DNA from: Pseudomonas sp.
GTDB lineage: Bacteria > Pseudomonadota > Gammaproteobacteria > Pseudomonadales > Pseudomonadaceae
Reading direction: 5' to 3'
NCBI RefSeq assembly: GCF_028293835.1
Contig: NZ_JAQGNX010000141.1
Location: 1 to 35,924 of the forward strand
Length of the DNA stretch: 35,924 nt
Position 1 is the stretch's first letter. Each line of letters starts with the position of its first letter. The position numbers were made by a program, and so were the translations under genes. Below, piece by piece: positions 13,232 to 23,566 of the stretch. The notes under the pieces are model-generated. The model saw only the letters and a program-made list of their open reading frames with translations. It ran no database searches and was not told the DNA's origin.

Positions 13232-13310
13232 TATAGGAGCCAAGTTGTTGGCGAGGCGGTGTATCAGGCCTGACCATGTCAAGCTTTTCGCCAACAAGTT
13301 GACTCCTACA
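13232..13310. repeat. REP-type inverted repeat pair between dapB and carA
   Basis: Two 21-base arms in inverted orientation, at 13234-13254 and 13288-13308, share the core TAGGAGCCAA..TGTTGGCGA and differ at one position. About 33 bases containing the palindrome CAGGCCTG separate them. The same arm sequence recurs at 22576-22647. This is the form of the intergenic REP/REPIN elements abundant in the P. fluorescens group, which are mobilised in trans by RAYT transposases. None is encoded in this window. Confidence 0.85.
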
Positions 13311-13334
13311 GGGAGCAAGCATCGCAGGGATCGA

Positions 13335-14150
<816 letters not shown>

Positions 14151-14159
14151 CTAATAGCC

Positions 14160-15290
14160 TTACAAGTCGCCGAAGAAACGCTTAACACCTTCAAACCAAC
14201 CGCTGGCTTTAGGTGAATGGGAACTGTCGCCTTCGAGCGTAGCGCGGAACTCTTCAAGCAATTCGCGTTGACGGCGCCCCAGGTTGACCGGGGTTTCCAC
14301 GGCAACACGGCACATCAAGTCGCCTGCACCGCCGCCGCGTACCGGAGCAACGCCTTTACCTTTCAAACGGAACTGTTTGCCAGTCTGCGTGCCTTCCGGG
14401 ATTTTAAGCTTGACCCGACCGTCCAGCGTCGGCACTTCCAGTTCGCCGCCCAATGCTGCATCGGCGAAACTGATGGGCACTTCGCAGAACAGATGTTTGC
14501 CGTCGCGCTGGAAAATCGCGTGTTCACGAACATTGATCACCACATACAGGTCGCCGGTCGGGCCACCCTGGGTGCCCGCTTCGCCTTCGCCAGAAAGACG
14601 AATACGATCACCGGTATCAACGCCAGGCGGCACTTTCACCGACAGGGTTTTGTATTCTTCGACGCGCCCTTCGCCTTTGCACGAATCGCACGGGTCGGAG
14701 ATGATCTTGCCGTGGCCATGGCAACGCGGGCAGGTTTGCTGCACAGAGAAGAAACCCTGTTGCATGCGCACTTGGCCAATACCGCCGCATGTCGGACAGG
14801 TAATCGGTGCCGAGCCTTTTTTCGCGCCCGAACCATCGCACGGTTTGCAATTGACCAAGGTCGGCACACGAATGCTGACCGTGGTGCCGCGCACCGCTTC
14901 TTCAAGGTTCAGCTCAAGGGTGTAGCGCAAGTCGCTGCCACGCTGGGCACCGCCACGCGCGCCGCCACGACCGCCACCAAAAAAGTCGCTGAACACATCA
15001 CCGAAAATATCGGAAAAGTTACCACCGCCAGCGCCGAAACCAGCACCACCGCCGCCCATGCTTGAGTCGACACCGGCGTGACCATACTGATCGTAAGCCG
15101 CGCGCTTGCTGGTGTCGGAAAGCACTTCATAGGCCTCGTTGGCCTCTTTGAACATGTCTTCGGACGCTTTGTCGTCGGGGTTGCGGTCTGGGTGGTGTTT
15201 CATCGCGAGACGGCGATAAGCCTTTTTCAGGTCCGCTTCACTGGAGCCGCGCTCCACACCCAATATCTCGTAATAGTCACGCTTTGCCAT
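14160..15290 (-). CDS. dnaJ: Chaperone DnaJ (Hsp40)
   Basis: DnaJ delivers substrates to DnaK and stimulates its ATPase. The 376-residue product has an N-terminal J domain with the HPD motif in [11 protein letters not shown] and a Gly/Phe-rich linker (about 75-105). A zinc region has four cysteine pairs ([32 protein letters not shown]), and two substrate-binding beta domains follow. The frame extends 29 codons upstream, but the ATG at 15290 gives the usual [12 protein letters not shown]. It is 168 bases downstream of dnaK, and three hairpins lie in that gap. Confidence 0.97.
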   Translation of the reverse strand: MAKRDYYEILGVERGSSEADLKKAYRRLAMKHHPDRNPDDKASEDMFKEANEAYEVLSDTSKRAAYDQYGHAGVDSSMGGGGAGFGAGGGNFSDIFGDVFSDFFGGGRGGARGGAQRGSDLRYTLELNLEEAVRGTTVSIRVPTLVNCKPCDGSGAKKGSAPITCPTCGGIGQVRMQQGFFSVQQTCPRCHGHGKIISDPCDSCKGEGRVEEYKTLSVKVPPGVDTGDRIRLSGEGEAGTQGGPTGDLYVVINVREHAIFQRDGKHLFCEVPISFADAALGGELEVPTLDGRVKLKIPEGTQTGKQFRLKGKGVAPVRGGGAGDLMCRVAVETPVNLGRRQRELLEEFRATLEGDSSHSPKASGWFEGVKRFFGDL

Positions 15291-15377
15291 AATTCTTCCG
15301 CACTCTTGATACTTTGCCGCATAGCTTTCGGGGCAAACCCGCCAGCCTGAAAAAATCGTGTATTCCAGACACGCCAA

Positions 15378-15464
15378 CGCGGGAGCAAGCTCCCGCGCGG
15401 CGACATCCTACCAGTGACCGCCTGACTGCGGTCAACTGGCTTTCAAGTAAGCCTGCGCTTACTT
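15378..15464 (-). other. Three tandem hairpins between dnaK and dnaJ
   Basis: Three inverted repeats fill most of this gap: CGCGGGAGC / GCTCCCGCG (15378-15397), CCAGTGACCGC / GCGGTCAACTGG (15411-15439, one bulged base), and AAGTAAGC / GCTTACTT (15445-15464, overlapping the dnaK stop). None has a T-tract, so they are more likely RNA stabilising, processing or REP-like structures than terminators. They could set the DnaK to DnaJ ratio. Confidence 0.55.
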
Positions 15465-17378
15465 GTGGTCTTTCACTTCTTCGAACTCTGCATCGACAAC
15501 GTCGTCGGCTTTTGCAGGCTCTTCAGCGTGAGCGTCACCCGCGCCTTGCGGCTTAGCGGCTTCTTCGGCGTACATTTTCTGGGCAACCGGAGCAGTCAAC
15601 TTGGACAGCTCTTCAACCTTGGCTTCGATAGCGGCCTTGTCGTCGCCTTTAACGGCGGCTTCCAGAGCAGTCAGCGCAGCTTCGATGGCGGTTTTTTCTT
15701 CCGCGGTTACTTTTTCGCCAGCGTCGACGATCATTTTGCGAGTCGAGTGCACAAGCGCGTCACCCTGGTTGCGGGCAGCAGCCAGTTCGACAAACTTGTT
15801 GTCTTCTTCAGCATGAGCTTCTGCGTCACGCACCATCTGTTGAATTTCTTCTTCAGACAGACCGGAGTTGGCCTTGATGATGATCGACTGAGTCTTGCCC
15901 GTTGCCTTGTCTTTCGCGCCGACGTGCAGAATGCCGTTGGCGTCGATGTCGAAGGTCACTTCGATCTGAGGCACGCCGCGTGGAGCTGGCGGGATATCAG
16001 CCAGGTCGAACTTGCCCAAGGACTTGTTCTGCGCCGCTTGCTTACGCTCGCCTTGCAGAACGTGAATGGTCACAGCGCCCTGGTTGTCATCGGCAGTCGA
16101 GAACACTTGGGATTTCTTGGTAGGAATCGTGGTGTTTTTCTCGATCAGCGCAGTCAGCACGCCGCCCATGGTTTCGATACCCAGGGTCAGTGGGCTAACG
16201 TCCAACAGCAATACGTCTTTAACGTCGCCAGACAATACCGCGCCCTGGATAGCAGCACCCATTGCAACCGCTTCGTCCGGGTTAACGTCTTTGCGAGCTT
16301 CTTTACTGAAGAACTCAGTAACCAGCTTTTGCACCAACGGCATGCGGGTTTGGCCGCCGACCAGGATCACATCATCGATCTTGCCAGCGTCGATGCCCGA
16401 ATCTTTAAGGGCAATGCGGCAAGGCTCGATAGTGCGCTTGACCAGGTCTTCAACCAGCGCTTCCAGTTTGGCGCGGGAGATTTTCACGTTCAAGTGCTTG
16501 GGACCGGTTGCGTCTGCAGTGATGTACGGCAGGTTAACGTCGGTCTGCAGGCTCGAAGACAATTCGATCTTGGCTTTCTCAGCGGCTTCTTTCAGGCGCT
16601 GCATGGCCAGCGGGTCACCCTTGAGGTTCATGCCGCTTTCTTTCTTGAATTCGTCAACCAGGTAGTCGATCAAACGAATGTCGAAGTCTTCACCACCGAG
16701 GAATGTGTCGCCGTTGGTAGCCAACACTTCAAACTGGTGCTCGCCATCGACTTCGGCGATTTCGATAACCGAAACGTCGAAAGTACCGCCGCCCAAGTCA
16801 TAAACGATGACGGTGTGATCGCCTTTCGCTTTGTCCATACCGTAAGCCAGAGCAGCTGCGGTTGGTTCGTTGATGATGCGTTTGACGTCCAGACCCGCGA
16901 TACGGCCGGCATCTTTAGTCGCTTGACGCTGGCTATCATTGAAGTAGGCAGGAACGGTGATCACCGCTTCTGTTACTGCTTCGCCAAGGTAGTCTTCAGC
17001 GGTTTTTTTCATCTTCTTCAGAATTTCGGCGGAAATCTGAGGAGGCGACATTTTCTGACCGTTGACTTCGACCCATGCATCGCCGTTGTCAGCTTTGACG
17101 ATCTTGTAAGGGACCATCTGAATATCTTTTTGCACGACTTCTTCGTCGAAACGGCGACCGATCAAACGCTTTACTGCATACAACGTGTTGTGCGGATTGG
17201 TCACTGCCTGACGCTTGGCAGACTGGCCAACCAGAATTTCGCCATCATTTGCGTAAGCGACGATGGACGGCGTGGTGCGCGCGCCTTCGGCGTTTTCAAT
17301 AACTTTAACGTTGCCGTTTTCGAGGATGGAAACACACGAGTTGGTGGTCCCCAGGTCGATACCGATAATTCTGCCCAT
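15459..17378 (-). CDS. dnaK: Chaperone DnaK (Hsp70)
   Basis: DnaK is the ATP-driven Hsp70 chaperone. The 639-residue product starts [20 protein letters not shown]. It contains the phosphate motif [16 protein letters not shown], the linker preceding [18 protein letters not shown], the beta substrate-binding domain and a helical lid, and it ends with an acidic tail [12 protein letters not shown]. The frame extends 21 codons upstream, but the ATG at 17378 follows AGGAGA and matches the family start. It lies 103 bases after grpE and is probably driven by the same heat-shock promoter. Confidence 0.98.
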   Translation of the reverse strand: MGRIIGIDLGTTNSCVSILENGNVKVIENAEGARTTPSIVAYANDGEILVGQSAKRQAVTNPHNTLYAVKRLIGRRFDEEVVQKDIQMVPYKIVKADNGDAWVEVNGQKMSPPQISAEILKKMKKTAEDYLGEAVTEAVITVPAYFNDSQRQATKDAGRIAGLDVKRIINEPTAAALAYGMDKAKGDHTVIVYDLGGGTFDVSVIEIAEVDGEHQFEVLATNGDTFLGGEDFDIRLIDYLVDEFKKESGMNLKGDPLAMQRLKEAAEKAKIELSSSLQTDVNLPYITADATGPKHLNVKISRAKLEALVEDLVKRTIEPCRIALKDSGIDAGKIDDVILVGGQTRMPLVQKLVTEFFSKEARKDVNPDEAVAMGAAIQGAVLSGDVKDVLLLDVSPLTLGIETMGGVLTALIEKNTTIPTKKSQVFSTADDNQGAVTIHVLQGERKQAAQNKSLGKFDLADIPPAPRGVPQIEVTFDIDANGILHVGAKDKATGKTQSIIIKANSGLSEEEIQQMVRDAEAHAEEDNKFVELAAARNQGDALVHSTRKMIVDAGEKVTAEEKTAIEAALTALEAAVKGDDKAAIEAKVEELSKLTAPVAQKMYAEEAAKPQGAGDAHAEEPAKADDVVDAEFEEVKDHK

Positions 17379-17481
17379 GTTAACTTTCTCCTGAAACTTG
17401 GATTTGGTTGCCGCAACTGCGTTTACAAATTGCGGTAGCACTTAAACGCATGACATCTAAATGGGGGCCTGATGGCTGATT

Positions 17482-18045
17482 TCAAGCCTGCTCATCAATC
17501 GATGGTCTGATTGGCGCAACGGCCTTGCTGACCACAACCATTGCCGGGCGCAACAAGCGACCGTTGAGCTGGTAACCCTTCTGAAACACCTTGAGCACGC
17601 TATTAGGCTCGACGTCCGCGCTTTCCTGCATGGCCATCGCCTGGTGCTGCGACGCGTTGAACGGCTCGCCGTGTGGGTCAATGGCTTCCAACTGATAACG
17701 CTTCAGGGTGTCCTGGAACATTTTCAGTGTCAGCTCGATACCTTCGCGCATTGGACGGATGCTTTCATCGTCCGGGCTGGACAAGTCCAGGCCGCGCTCC
17801 AGGCTGTCGATGATCGGCAACAGATCCGCTGCGAATTTTTCCAACGCAAATTTGTGCGCTTTTTCTACATCCTGCTCGGCACGGCGGCGGACATTCTGCA
17901 AATCCGCAGCCACTCGCAGGGATTGGTCCTGCGCGGTCGCCAATTGCTCTTCAAGCCCTTGCACGCGCGCCAACATATCATCACCTGAAACCGCTTCTGC
18001 GGCCTGATCCTGAGTCTGCGTATCTGGATTCTGTTCGTCTGCCAT
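17482..18045 (-). CDS. grpE: Nucleotide exchange factor GrpE
   Basis: GrpE releases ADP from DnaK and acts as a thermosensor. The 187-residue product has a disordered Gln/Asp-rich start, a long coiled coil (about 25-105), and the C-terminal beta domain with the family stretch [20 protein letters not shown]. The start has a strong AAAGGAG. It leads the grpE-dnaK-dnaJ heat-shock cluster and is preceded by a sigma-32 promoter. A short leader hairpin, CGTGAG / CTCACG (about 18070-18086), lies between promoter and gene. Confidence 0.97.
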   Translation of the reverse strand: MADEQNPDTQTQDQAAEAVSGDDMLARVQGLEEQLATAQDQSLRVAADLQNVRRRAEQDVEKAHKFALEKFAADLLPIIDSLERGLDLSSPDDESIRPMREGIELTLKMFQDTLKRYQLEAIDPHGEPFNASQHQAMAMQESADVEPNSVLKVFQKGYQLNGRLLRPAMVVVSKAVAPIRPSIDEQA

Positions 18046-18099
18046 AAAGTTTCTCCTTTCAATGACGTCCGTGAGCTCAACTCACGCTTCTGTCCGGCT

Positions 18100-18127
18100 A
18101 TATGGGGTCGTAATTTTCAGCTTCAAG
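18100..18127 (-). promoter_or_regulatory. Sigma-32 (RpoH) heat-shock promoter of grpE-dnaK-dnaJ
   Basis: The minus strand reads CTTGAA (18127-18122), a 14-base spacer and CCCCATAT (18107-18100), a near-perfect match to the RpoH consensus CTTGAA-N13/14-CCCCATNT. It lies about 55 bases upstream of grpE, with a conventional leader between. Confidence 0.9.
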
Positions 18128-18259
18128 GGCAGCATGGCCCACGGCGGCGCTGAGTCGGGTCATTCCATACCCTGTGTTTTTGCGCCGGCATGTTCGTTAT
18201 AAATCGCTCAAAGAACTAAAAACCCCGACAAATCATCCAAATCGAGCTAAGCCAAGGCA

Positions 18260-18296
18260 TTGTCAGCGACAAACAAAACACTGTATAAATAACCAG
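18260..18296 (+). promoter_or_regulatory. SOS-controlled recN promoter with LexA box
   Basis: TTGTCA (18260-18265), an 18-base spacer and TATAAA (18284-18289) form a good promoter. Over the -10 lies CTGTATAAATAACCAG (18281-18296), matching the LexA box CTGT-N8-ACAG at seven of eight fixed positions. This predicts LexA repression and induction by DNA damage, as for recN in other proteobacteria. Confidence 0.85.
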
Positions 18297-18320
18297 ACAA
18301 ATTGTTTGGGAGCCGCCTCT

Positions 18321-19994
18321 ATGCTGGTGCACCTGTCCGTACATAACTATGCCATCGTTGAACATCTCGACCTTGAGTTGGACCGAGGCATGAGTGTAAT
18401 TACTGGCGAAACCGGTGCGGGTAAGTCGATCATGCTCGACGCACTCGGCCTGACACTGGGTGACCGCGCCGACAGTGGCGTGGTTCGTCCCGGAGCTGAC
18501 AAGGCCGATATTCTCGCTACCTTCGACATTGCCGATATCCCCGAAGCGCGAGCCTGGCTGCAAGAGCGTGACCTCGACAACGACGGACCGTGCATCTTGC
18601 GTCGGGTCATCACCGCCGAAGGCCGTTCGCGCGCCTATATCAATGGCACACCCTGTCCGCAGGGCGACTTAAAGGCGTTGGGCGAATACCTGATTGATAT
18701 CCATAGCCAGCATGAACATCAATCCCTGCTCAAAACAGACACTCATCGTCGTTTGCTAGACGAATATGCAGGCGCCAACGACCTCGCTCGCCAAGTGTAT
18801 CTGGCAGCACAACGGTGGCGCCAAGCCAGGCAAGAGCTGGAACGCCTGTCCAATTCCGGTGACGAACAGCGCTCGCGCCATCAACTGCTCAGCTATCAAC
18901 TCGAAGAACTTGAAAGCTTGAGCCTCGGCGAGAATGAACTGGAGCAACTGGAGCAGGAACACAAAACCCTGACCAACGCTGAAAGCTTGCTGAGCATTTG
19001 TCGGCAAGTCGTCGAGCAATGCAGCGAAAACGATTCAGGCAATGTGTTGAACGCCCTGACCGCCAGTCTCAATCGCCTAAGCGCCGCCACCAGTTCGCCC
19101 ACGGCAATGAGCGAAGCGGCCAGCTTGTTGTCCAGTGCGCAGATCCAGGTAGAAGAAGCCGTGGGCGAGTTGAATCGCTTTCTCGATCACTTTGACGCCG
19201 ACCCGGCACGCCTGCAGCAACTCGAAGAACGCCTGGATATCATCTATACCCTGGCGCGCAAACATCGCATACAGCCGACAGAAGTTGCCGCCCTCCAGCA
19301 ACGACTGCTGGACGAAATTGACTCACTCAATGCCAATGACGAGTCTATCGAGCGTCTTGAGAATGAATTGGCATCCTATGCCCGTCATTATCAGGAAAAA
19401 GCCCGGGAGCTAAGTGACTTGCGTCAACAAGCTGCGCCTGATCTGGCGTCGGCGGTCGAGCAGGAAATTCAGCGGCTCGGCATGCCGGGTGGTCGCTTCA
19501 GCATTGAGCTGCGTCCCAACAGCAGTAAAGAGTTGCTGCCCAACGGGCTGGAACAGGTGGAGCTGCTGGTCAGCGCCAACCCTGGGCAGCCGCTTAAAGC
19601 GCTTGCCAAAGTCGCCTCGGGCGGCGAGCTGTCACGAATCAGCCTGGCCATCCAGGTCATCACCGCGCAAACCTCCCGCGTGCCCACGCTGGTATTCGAT
19701 GAGGTCGATGTGGGGATTGGCGGACCTACCGCAGAAATCGTCGGACAGCTGCTGCGCCGTCTGGGCGAGCGCGGGCAAGTCATGACCGTTACCCACTTGC
19801 CTCAGGTCGCGGCGCAAGGGCATCAGCATTTATTTGTGCATAAAGTCCGCGACAGCGACGTGACCCGTACGGCGGTGTCGAAGCTGAGCAAGACTGAACG
19901 CATAGAAGAGGTTGCGCGCATGCTTGGCGGCATTGATCTAACCAAAGAATCCTTGGCTCATGCAAGGAAAATGGTAGTTACTGCCAAGGTCTGA
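18321..19994 (+). CDS. recN: DNA repair protein RecN
   Basis: RecN is an SMC-like ATPase that acts at double-strand breaks. The 557-residue product starts MLVHLSVHNYAIVEHLDLEL. It has Walker A GETGAGKS (29-36), long coiled-coil arms in the middle, the ABC signature VASGGELSRISLAIQ, and Walker B TLVFDEVDVGIGG. The ATG at 18321 follows GGGAG with 8 bases between; the frame is open for 49 codons upstream but those lack family resemblance and cross the promoter. It is divergent from grpE and convergent with fur. Confidence 0.97.
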   Translation: MLVHLSVHNYAIVEHLDLELDRGMSVITGETGAGKSIMLDALGLTLGDRADSGVVRPGADKADILATFDIADIPEARAWLQERDLDNDGPCILRRVITAEGRSRAYINGTPCPQGDLKALGEYLIDIHSQHEHQSLLKTDTHRRLLDEYAGANDLARQVYLAAQRWRQARQELERLSNSGDEQRSRHQLLSYQLEELESLSLGENELEQLEQEHKTLTNAESLLSICRQVVEQCSENDSGNVLNALTASLNRLSAATSSPTAMSEAASLLSSAQIQVEEAVGELNRFLDHFDADPARLQQLEERLDIIYTLARKHRIQPTEVAALQQRLLDEIDSLNANDESIERLENELASYARHYQEKARELSDLRQQAAPDLASAVEQEIQRLGMPGGRFSIELRPNSSKELLPNGLEQVELLVSANPGQPLKALAKVASGGELSRISLAIQVITAQTSRVPTLVFDEVDVGIGGPTAEIVGQLLRRLGERGQVMTVTHLPQVAAQGHQHLFVHKVRDSDVTRTAVSKLSKTERIEEVARMLGGIDLTKESLAHARKMVVTAKV

Positions 19995-20021
19995 TGGAAC
20001 AAACCGCGAACATCAGAAAGC

Positions 20022-20049
20022 ACAAAGGCGACCCTAGGGTCGCCTTTGT
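20022..20049. terminator. Bidirectional terminator between recN and fur
   Basis: A perfect palindrome with arms ACAAAGGCGACCCT and AGGGTCGCCTTTGT separates the convergent recN and fur. The T-rich outer ends on both strands suit termination in both directions. Confidence 0.85.
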
Positions 20050-20066
20050 CGTGGCTGTCAGAAGGC

Positions 20067-20474
20067 TTAGGCCTTCTTTTTGCGCACGTAGAGTACCAAG
20101 TTGTGATCCACCAACTCGTAACCGTGTTTTTCGACAATCCCCTTTTGAAGCTTCTCGATTTCCTCTTCGAAGAATTCGATCACTTCGCCAGATTCCACAT
20201 TGACCATATGGTCGTGGTGACCGCCGTCAGCCAGTTCAAATACAGCATGACCGCCATCGAAATTGTGGCGAACCACTAGTCCGGCTGCTTCGAACTGAGT
20301 CAGTACACGGTAAACCGTGGCCAGGCCGACATCCTCGTTAGCTTCCATGAGTGCCTTGTAAACATCCTCGGCACTCATGTGGCGTTGCTCGGCGGAATCG
20401 AGCATCTGTAGAATTTTAACCCGTGGCAGGGTCACTTTTAGTCCGGCTTTACGTAGTTCGCTATTTTCAACCAT
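20067..20474 (-). CDS. fur: Ferric uptake regulator Fur
   Basis: Fur is the iron-dependent repressor of iron uptake genes. The 135-residue product has the winged-helix DNA-binding domain (about 1-82) with VGLATVYRVLTQFE, then a dimerisation domain with metal ligands in HFDGGHAVFE and GGHHDHM (His86-Asp88-His89). It has no cysteine at all, so it lacks the CxxC structural zinc site of E. coli Fur, in line with other Pseudomonas Fur proteins. The frame opens 44 codons upstream into bamE; the ATG at 20474 gives MVENSELRKAGLKVTLPR. It is divergent from bamE, with 97 bases between for both promoters. Confidence 0.97.
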   Translation of the reverse strand: MVENSELRKAGLKVTLPRVKILQMLDSAEQRHMSAEDVYKALMEANEDVGLATVYRVLTQFEAAGLVVRHNFDGGHAVFELADGGHHDHMVNVESGEVIEFFEEEIEKLQKGIVEKHGYELVDHNLVLYVRKKKA

Positions 20475-20571
20475 GGTCAGCTTTCTCGCGGATGCTGCTT
20501 CGCAGCTTCTCTTAATGCGGGTATGATCGGGGCTTTGTTTCCCCAGCCAAGATAGTGGAAGTCGCCCACCG

Positions 20572-21093
20572 ATGCAAAACACCAAGCTCCTGCTAGCCAG
20601 TTTCACCTTCGTGGGACTGATCGCACTCGCCGGTTGTTCAATCCCCGGGGTTTACAAGATCGACATCCAGCAGGGCAATGTCGTCACGCAAGACATGATA
20701 GACCAGTTACGCCCCGGAATGACCCGACGGCAGGTACGGTTTATTATGGGCAATCCCTTGCTGACCGACACGTTCCATACGGATCGTTGGGATTATCTGT
20801 ATAGCCTGCAGCCTGGAGGCGGAGAACGCCAACAGGAACGCATGACGCTAATATTTAATGCCAACGACCAACTGGCCAGTCTTTCCGGTGATTTCAAGCC
20901 GGGCGTGAGCCGTGACGAAGCCATTCTCGGCAAGCACAGCGACACAACGGAAGAGCCCGCCAAGGGCGAAACGCCAAAAGCTGACGAACCGCCGAAACCG
21001 GGTTCGCTGCTTGAACAGATTCAAAACGATGTGGATAAAGTCAAGAGCGAACCGGTTCCGACCCAAGAGCCGTTGCAAACGTCGCCACAATAA
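20572..21093 (+). CDS. bamE: Outer membrane assembly lipoprotein BamE (OmlA)
   Basis: BamE is a lipoprotein of the Bam complex that inserts beta-barrel proteins. The 173-residue product has a signal peptide with lipobox LAGC (acylated Cys22), then the BamE fold with the family core [20 protein letters not shown] and [11 protein letters not shown] Pro/Glu-rich tail (about 125-173) is longer than in E. coli BamE and typical of Pseudomonas OmlA. The divergent fur-omlA pair is conserved in Pseudomonas. Confidence 0.95.
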   Translation: MQNTKLLLASFTFVGLIALAGCSIPGVYKIDIQQGNVVTQDMIDQLRPGMTRRQVRFIMGNPLLTDTFHTDRWDYLYSLQPGGGERQQERMTLIFNANDQLASLSGDFKPGVSRDEAILGKHSDTTEEPAKGETPKADEPPKPGSLLEQIQNDVDKVKSEPVPTQEPLQTSPQ

Positions 21094-21122
21094 CGTTCCT
21101 GCACGACTCTCAGCGTCAACGG

Positions 21123-21145
21123 AAAGCCCGGCATGCCGGGCTTTT
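21123..21145. terminator. Bidirectional terminator between bamE and rnfH
   Basis: A perfect palindrome with arms AAAGCCCGGCA and TGCCGGGCTTT has T-tracts at the outer ends on both strands. It ends the bamE transcript and directly abuts the stop codon of the convergent rnfH. Confidence 0.88.
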
Positions 21146-21469
21146 CTACGTTTTGCTTTTACCCAGCGCAGCCTTGGCCGCGCGCAAACGACGAACTTCT
21201 TTCGGGTCAGCCAGCAGCGGTCGATATATTTCGATCCGATCACCGGTTACCAAAAGGCGGGTTTCGGCATCGCCCACGGCCTTGCCAAATATGCCCACCG
21301 GACAATTTGCCAAGTCCAACTCGGGAAAATGCTCGCCAATACCAGACGCAACCAGCCCATCGCGCACTGTCGTCCCAGCGACCAGATGGACGCTGAGCAG
21401 GATTTGTCGATCGACAGCGGCGTAGACCACTTCGATTTCAATCCGCGCCTCAGTCGTACAATCAGCCAT
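21146..21469 (-). CDS. rnfH: RnfH family ubiquitin-fold protein
   Basis: This 107-residue protein belongs to the RnfH (UPF0125) family of beta-grasp proteins. It has the family segments IEVVYA near the N-terminus, VGIFGKAV in the middle and RIEIYRPLLADPKEVRR towards the C-terminus. Its molecular role is not established. The frame extends 54 codons upstream within ratA; the ATG at 21469 gives family length. It overlaps the end of ratA by 8 bases, and a ratA-rnfH pair next to smpB is common in gammaproteobacteria. Confidence 0.9.
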   Translation of the reverse strand: MADCTTEARIEIEVVYAAVDRQILLSVHLVAGTTVRDGLVASGIGEHFPELDLANCPVGIFGKAVGDAETRLLVTGDRIEIYRPLLADPKEVRRLRAAKAALGKSKT

Positions 21470-21896
21470 GCAATTGCTTCGCTCGCTGGCAAAAAGCGTC
21501 GACCAGGGTATTGGCCGCCTGATTGAACAGCGGACCCAAGGTCGCGCGAATAATCGGCCCTGCGTAATCAAAGGACAGGTCCAGGCTGATCTTGCAGGCC
21601 TTTTCACCCAGCGCCTTAAATGTCCAGACACCGTGTAGCTGGCTGAACGGACCTTCTTCCAGATTCATTTCAATGGATTGTCCGGGCACCAGGGTATTGC
21701 GGGTGACAAAATGCTGGCTAAGACCGCCTTTCGCGATTTCTACCCGGGCGCGCATGTGCACATCGCTCGCGTCCAGCACCACGCCTGAAGAACACCACGG
21801 CAGAAATTCCGAGTAGTGAGTGACATCGTTTACCAAGTCATAAAGCGCCTGGGCCGGGTAAGGCAACAGGGCTGAACGTTGAATATGGGTAGTCAT
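21462..21896 (-). CDS. ratA: RatA/Coq10 family START-domain protein
   Basis: This 144-residue protein is a single START-like domain of the Coq10/RatA family. It starts MTTHIQRSALLPYPAQALYDL and has the family motif DVTHYSEFLPWCSSG (about 25-39) and the C-terminal helix GPLFNQAANTLVDAFCQRA. Members bind ubiquinone; E. coli RatA was also described as inhibiting 70S ribosome formation, hence the toxin label sometimes used. The Coq10-like role is the safer reading. It is adjacent to and divergent from smpB. Confidence 0.92.
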   Translation of the reverse strand: MTTHIQRSALLPYPAQALYDLVNDVTHYSEFLPWCSSGVVLDASDVHMRARVEIAKGGLSQHFVTRNTLVPGQSIEMNLEEGPFSQLHGVWTFKALGEKACKISLDLSFDYAGPIIRATLGPLFNQAANTLVDAFCQRAKQLHG

Positions 21897-22073
21897 GTCA
21901 GCGTCATTTCCAAATGAATTGCATCAGCATCGTTCATAAAAAACTTGCCTGATGCCAGAGCGCGATGCCCAAACCAACGAAGCAATGGGTGAATGTAGAG
22001 CGCCCATTGTCCGGGATTCAATCAAGCTGCTCAAGCACGTAGGTTGACCGTAGCCGACAGCGCGTTGACTCCC

Positions 22074-22079
22074 TATAAT
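22074..22079 (+). promoter_or_regulatory. Consensus -10 element just upstream of smpB
   Basis: TATAAT lies 9 bases before the smpB ATG, so a transcript would start about 3-4 bases before the start codon. A TTGACC lies 24 bases upstream of it, too far for a normal -35, and a TTGACT only 3 bases upstream. The promoter call is moderate. Confidence 0.5.
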
Positions 22080-22088
22080 GCGTCCCCT

Positions 22089-22571
22089 ATGGCTAAGCTC
22101 AAGAAACACCCCACAGGGACCATCGCGCAAAATAAAAAGGCGCGTCACGATTACTTCATCGAACACAAGTTCGAGGCCGGTCTGGTCCTGGCTGGCTGGG
22201 AAGTAAAAAGTCTGCGTGCTAGCAAGGTGCAGTTGGTCGACAGTTATGTGCTGCTCAAAAATGGCGAGGCCTGGCTGATGGGTAGCCATATCTCGCCGCT
22301 GACGACTGCGAGCACACACGTCATCGCTGACCCGACACGTACCCGAAAACTTTTGCTCAACCAACGCGAGCTCGAAAAGCTCAATACGGCGGTTCAGCAG
22401 AAAGGCTATGCCTGCGTGGCCCTTTCCATTTATTGGAAAGCGCATTTGATCAAATGCGAAATTGCGCTGGGCAAAGGCAAGAAGGAATACGACAAGCGCC
22501 ACACCGAGCGTGAGCGCGACTCTGATCGCGAACTGCAACGCGCGGTTCGCAGCAAGGGTAAAGATGATTAG
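22089..22571 (+). CDS. smpB: SsrA-binding protein SmpB
   Basis: SmpB binds tmRNA and brings it to stalled ribosomes for trans-translation. The 160-residue product starts [20 protein letters not shown]. It has the core [17 protein letters not shown] and ends with the basic tail [20 protein letters not shown], which enters the mRNA channel. The frame is open for 15 codons upstream, but the ATG at 22089 gives the family start. No Shine-Dalgarno is visible and a TATAAT ends 9 bases before the ATG. Its RNA partner, ssrA, lies about 9.5 kb downstream in this window. Confidence 0.97.
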   Translation: MAKLKKHPTGTIAQNKKARHDYFIEHKFEAGLVLAGWEVKSLRASKVQLVDSYVLLKNGEAWLMGSHISPLTTASTHVIADPTRTRKLLLNQRELEKLNTAVQQKGYACVALSIYWKAHLIKCEIALGKGKKEYDKRHTERERDSDRELQRAVRSKGKDD

Positions 22572-22575
22572 CTGC

Positions 22576-22647
22576 AAAAGCCTTCGCCAACACGTTGGCT
22601 CCTACAGATGCCGTTACCTGTAGGAGCCAACGTGTTGGCGAGCTTTT
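22576..22647. repeat. REP-type inverted repeat pair after smpB
   Basis: Two arms of about 30 bases (22576-22607 and 22618-22647) are nearly perfect inverted copies separated by 10 bases. Their core, TAGGAGCCAACGTGTTGGCGA, is the same family as the pair at 13232-13310. It lies between the convergent smpB and lldR genes and may also act as a bidirectional transcription end or RNA stabiliser. Confidence 0.88.
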
Positions 22648-22657
22648 CCAAACAACC

Positions 22658-23425
22658 TCAAACCCCGTTCCGCCGCTCGGCCCTCGCCGTCCGCTGCACC
22701 TGTTGCCGCACCTCTTCCAATACCTCTTGCACGTACAACAAATGGTGGGTGGAAACCTGGCGTGCGTCGTCAGCGCGACCTTCGATGATCGCCATGTACA
22801 ACTCACGGTGCTGATTAATCAGCATGTCGCGGGTCTCAGTGCGCTGTTTATACATCCCGCCAATGTTGGTCACGACGTTGCGCTTGAGCAAATCAAACAA
22901 GCCCCTGATCGTATGCAGCAGTACCGCGTTGTGGCTGGCTTCGGCGATGGCCAAGTGAAAGCTGGCGTCCGCCTCCCCCTCCTCGGCCCGACTGACCTCG
23001 CCCACTCGCGAATAACAGTTCTGCAATAAATCAAATGCAGTCCGCAGCCGCTCGCGATCAAGATCGGTGGCGCGCTGGGCGGCGTAGTACGCGCACGAAG
23101 CTTCGAGTGTCTGGCGAAATTCAAGCAGATCACGCTGGGCATCCGCGTTACTTTCCAGCAGATGCAACAACGGGTCGCTAAACGTTGAGCCTAGATTCTC
23201 AACCACGTAATTGCCGCCACCCTGGCGGCTGACCAACAGTCCTTTGGCCGTGAGCTTTTGGATCGCTTCACGCAATGACGGACGAGACACGCCAAATTTC
23301 TCAGCCAAGGCGCGCTCCGCAGGGAGGCGCTCGCCAGACTGCAATGTACCTTCCAGAATCATCCCTTCGAGTTGCTCGACAATATCGTCAGACAAACGAC
23401 GCTGACGCACTTGATCAAACCCCAT
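22658..23425 (-). CDS. lldR: FadR-type GntR regulator of lactate use (LldR)
   Basis: This 255-residue regulator has an N-terminal winged helix-turn-helix with the GntR signature GERLPAERALAEKFGVSRPS (about 32-51), then an all-helical FCD ligand domain with metal-binding histidines, for example in DASFHLAIAEASHN. The divergent lactate permease and the lut genes identify it as LldR, which in Pseudomonas and E. coli represses lactate genes and is released by lactate. A matching operator lies at 23614-23630, between it and lldP. Confidence 0.9.
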   Translation of the reverse strand: MGFDQVRQRRLSDDIVEQLEGMILEGTLQSGERLPAERALAEKFGVSRPSLREAIQKLTAKGLLVSRQGGGNYVVENLGSTFSDPLLHLLESNADAQRDLLEFRQTLEASCAYYAAQRATDLDRERLRTAFDLLQNCYSRVGEVSRAEEGEADASFHLAIAEASHNAVLLHTIRGLFDLLKRNVVTNIGGMYKQRTETRDMLINQHRELYMAIIEGRADDARQVSTHHLLYVQEVLEEVRQQVQRTARAERRNGV

Positions 23426-23566
23426 AACGCTCTCCGAACCCCGGTCACTTACCGGGATCGCCTATTCTCGCCGATTGCCGCAGCGCCGGCACTGGTCAGA
23501 TTCAAAGGAAAACCGCCCATCAGCGCATTTTTTTCAATAAATCGACGAAAGTATTAGATGGGCAAA

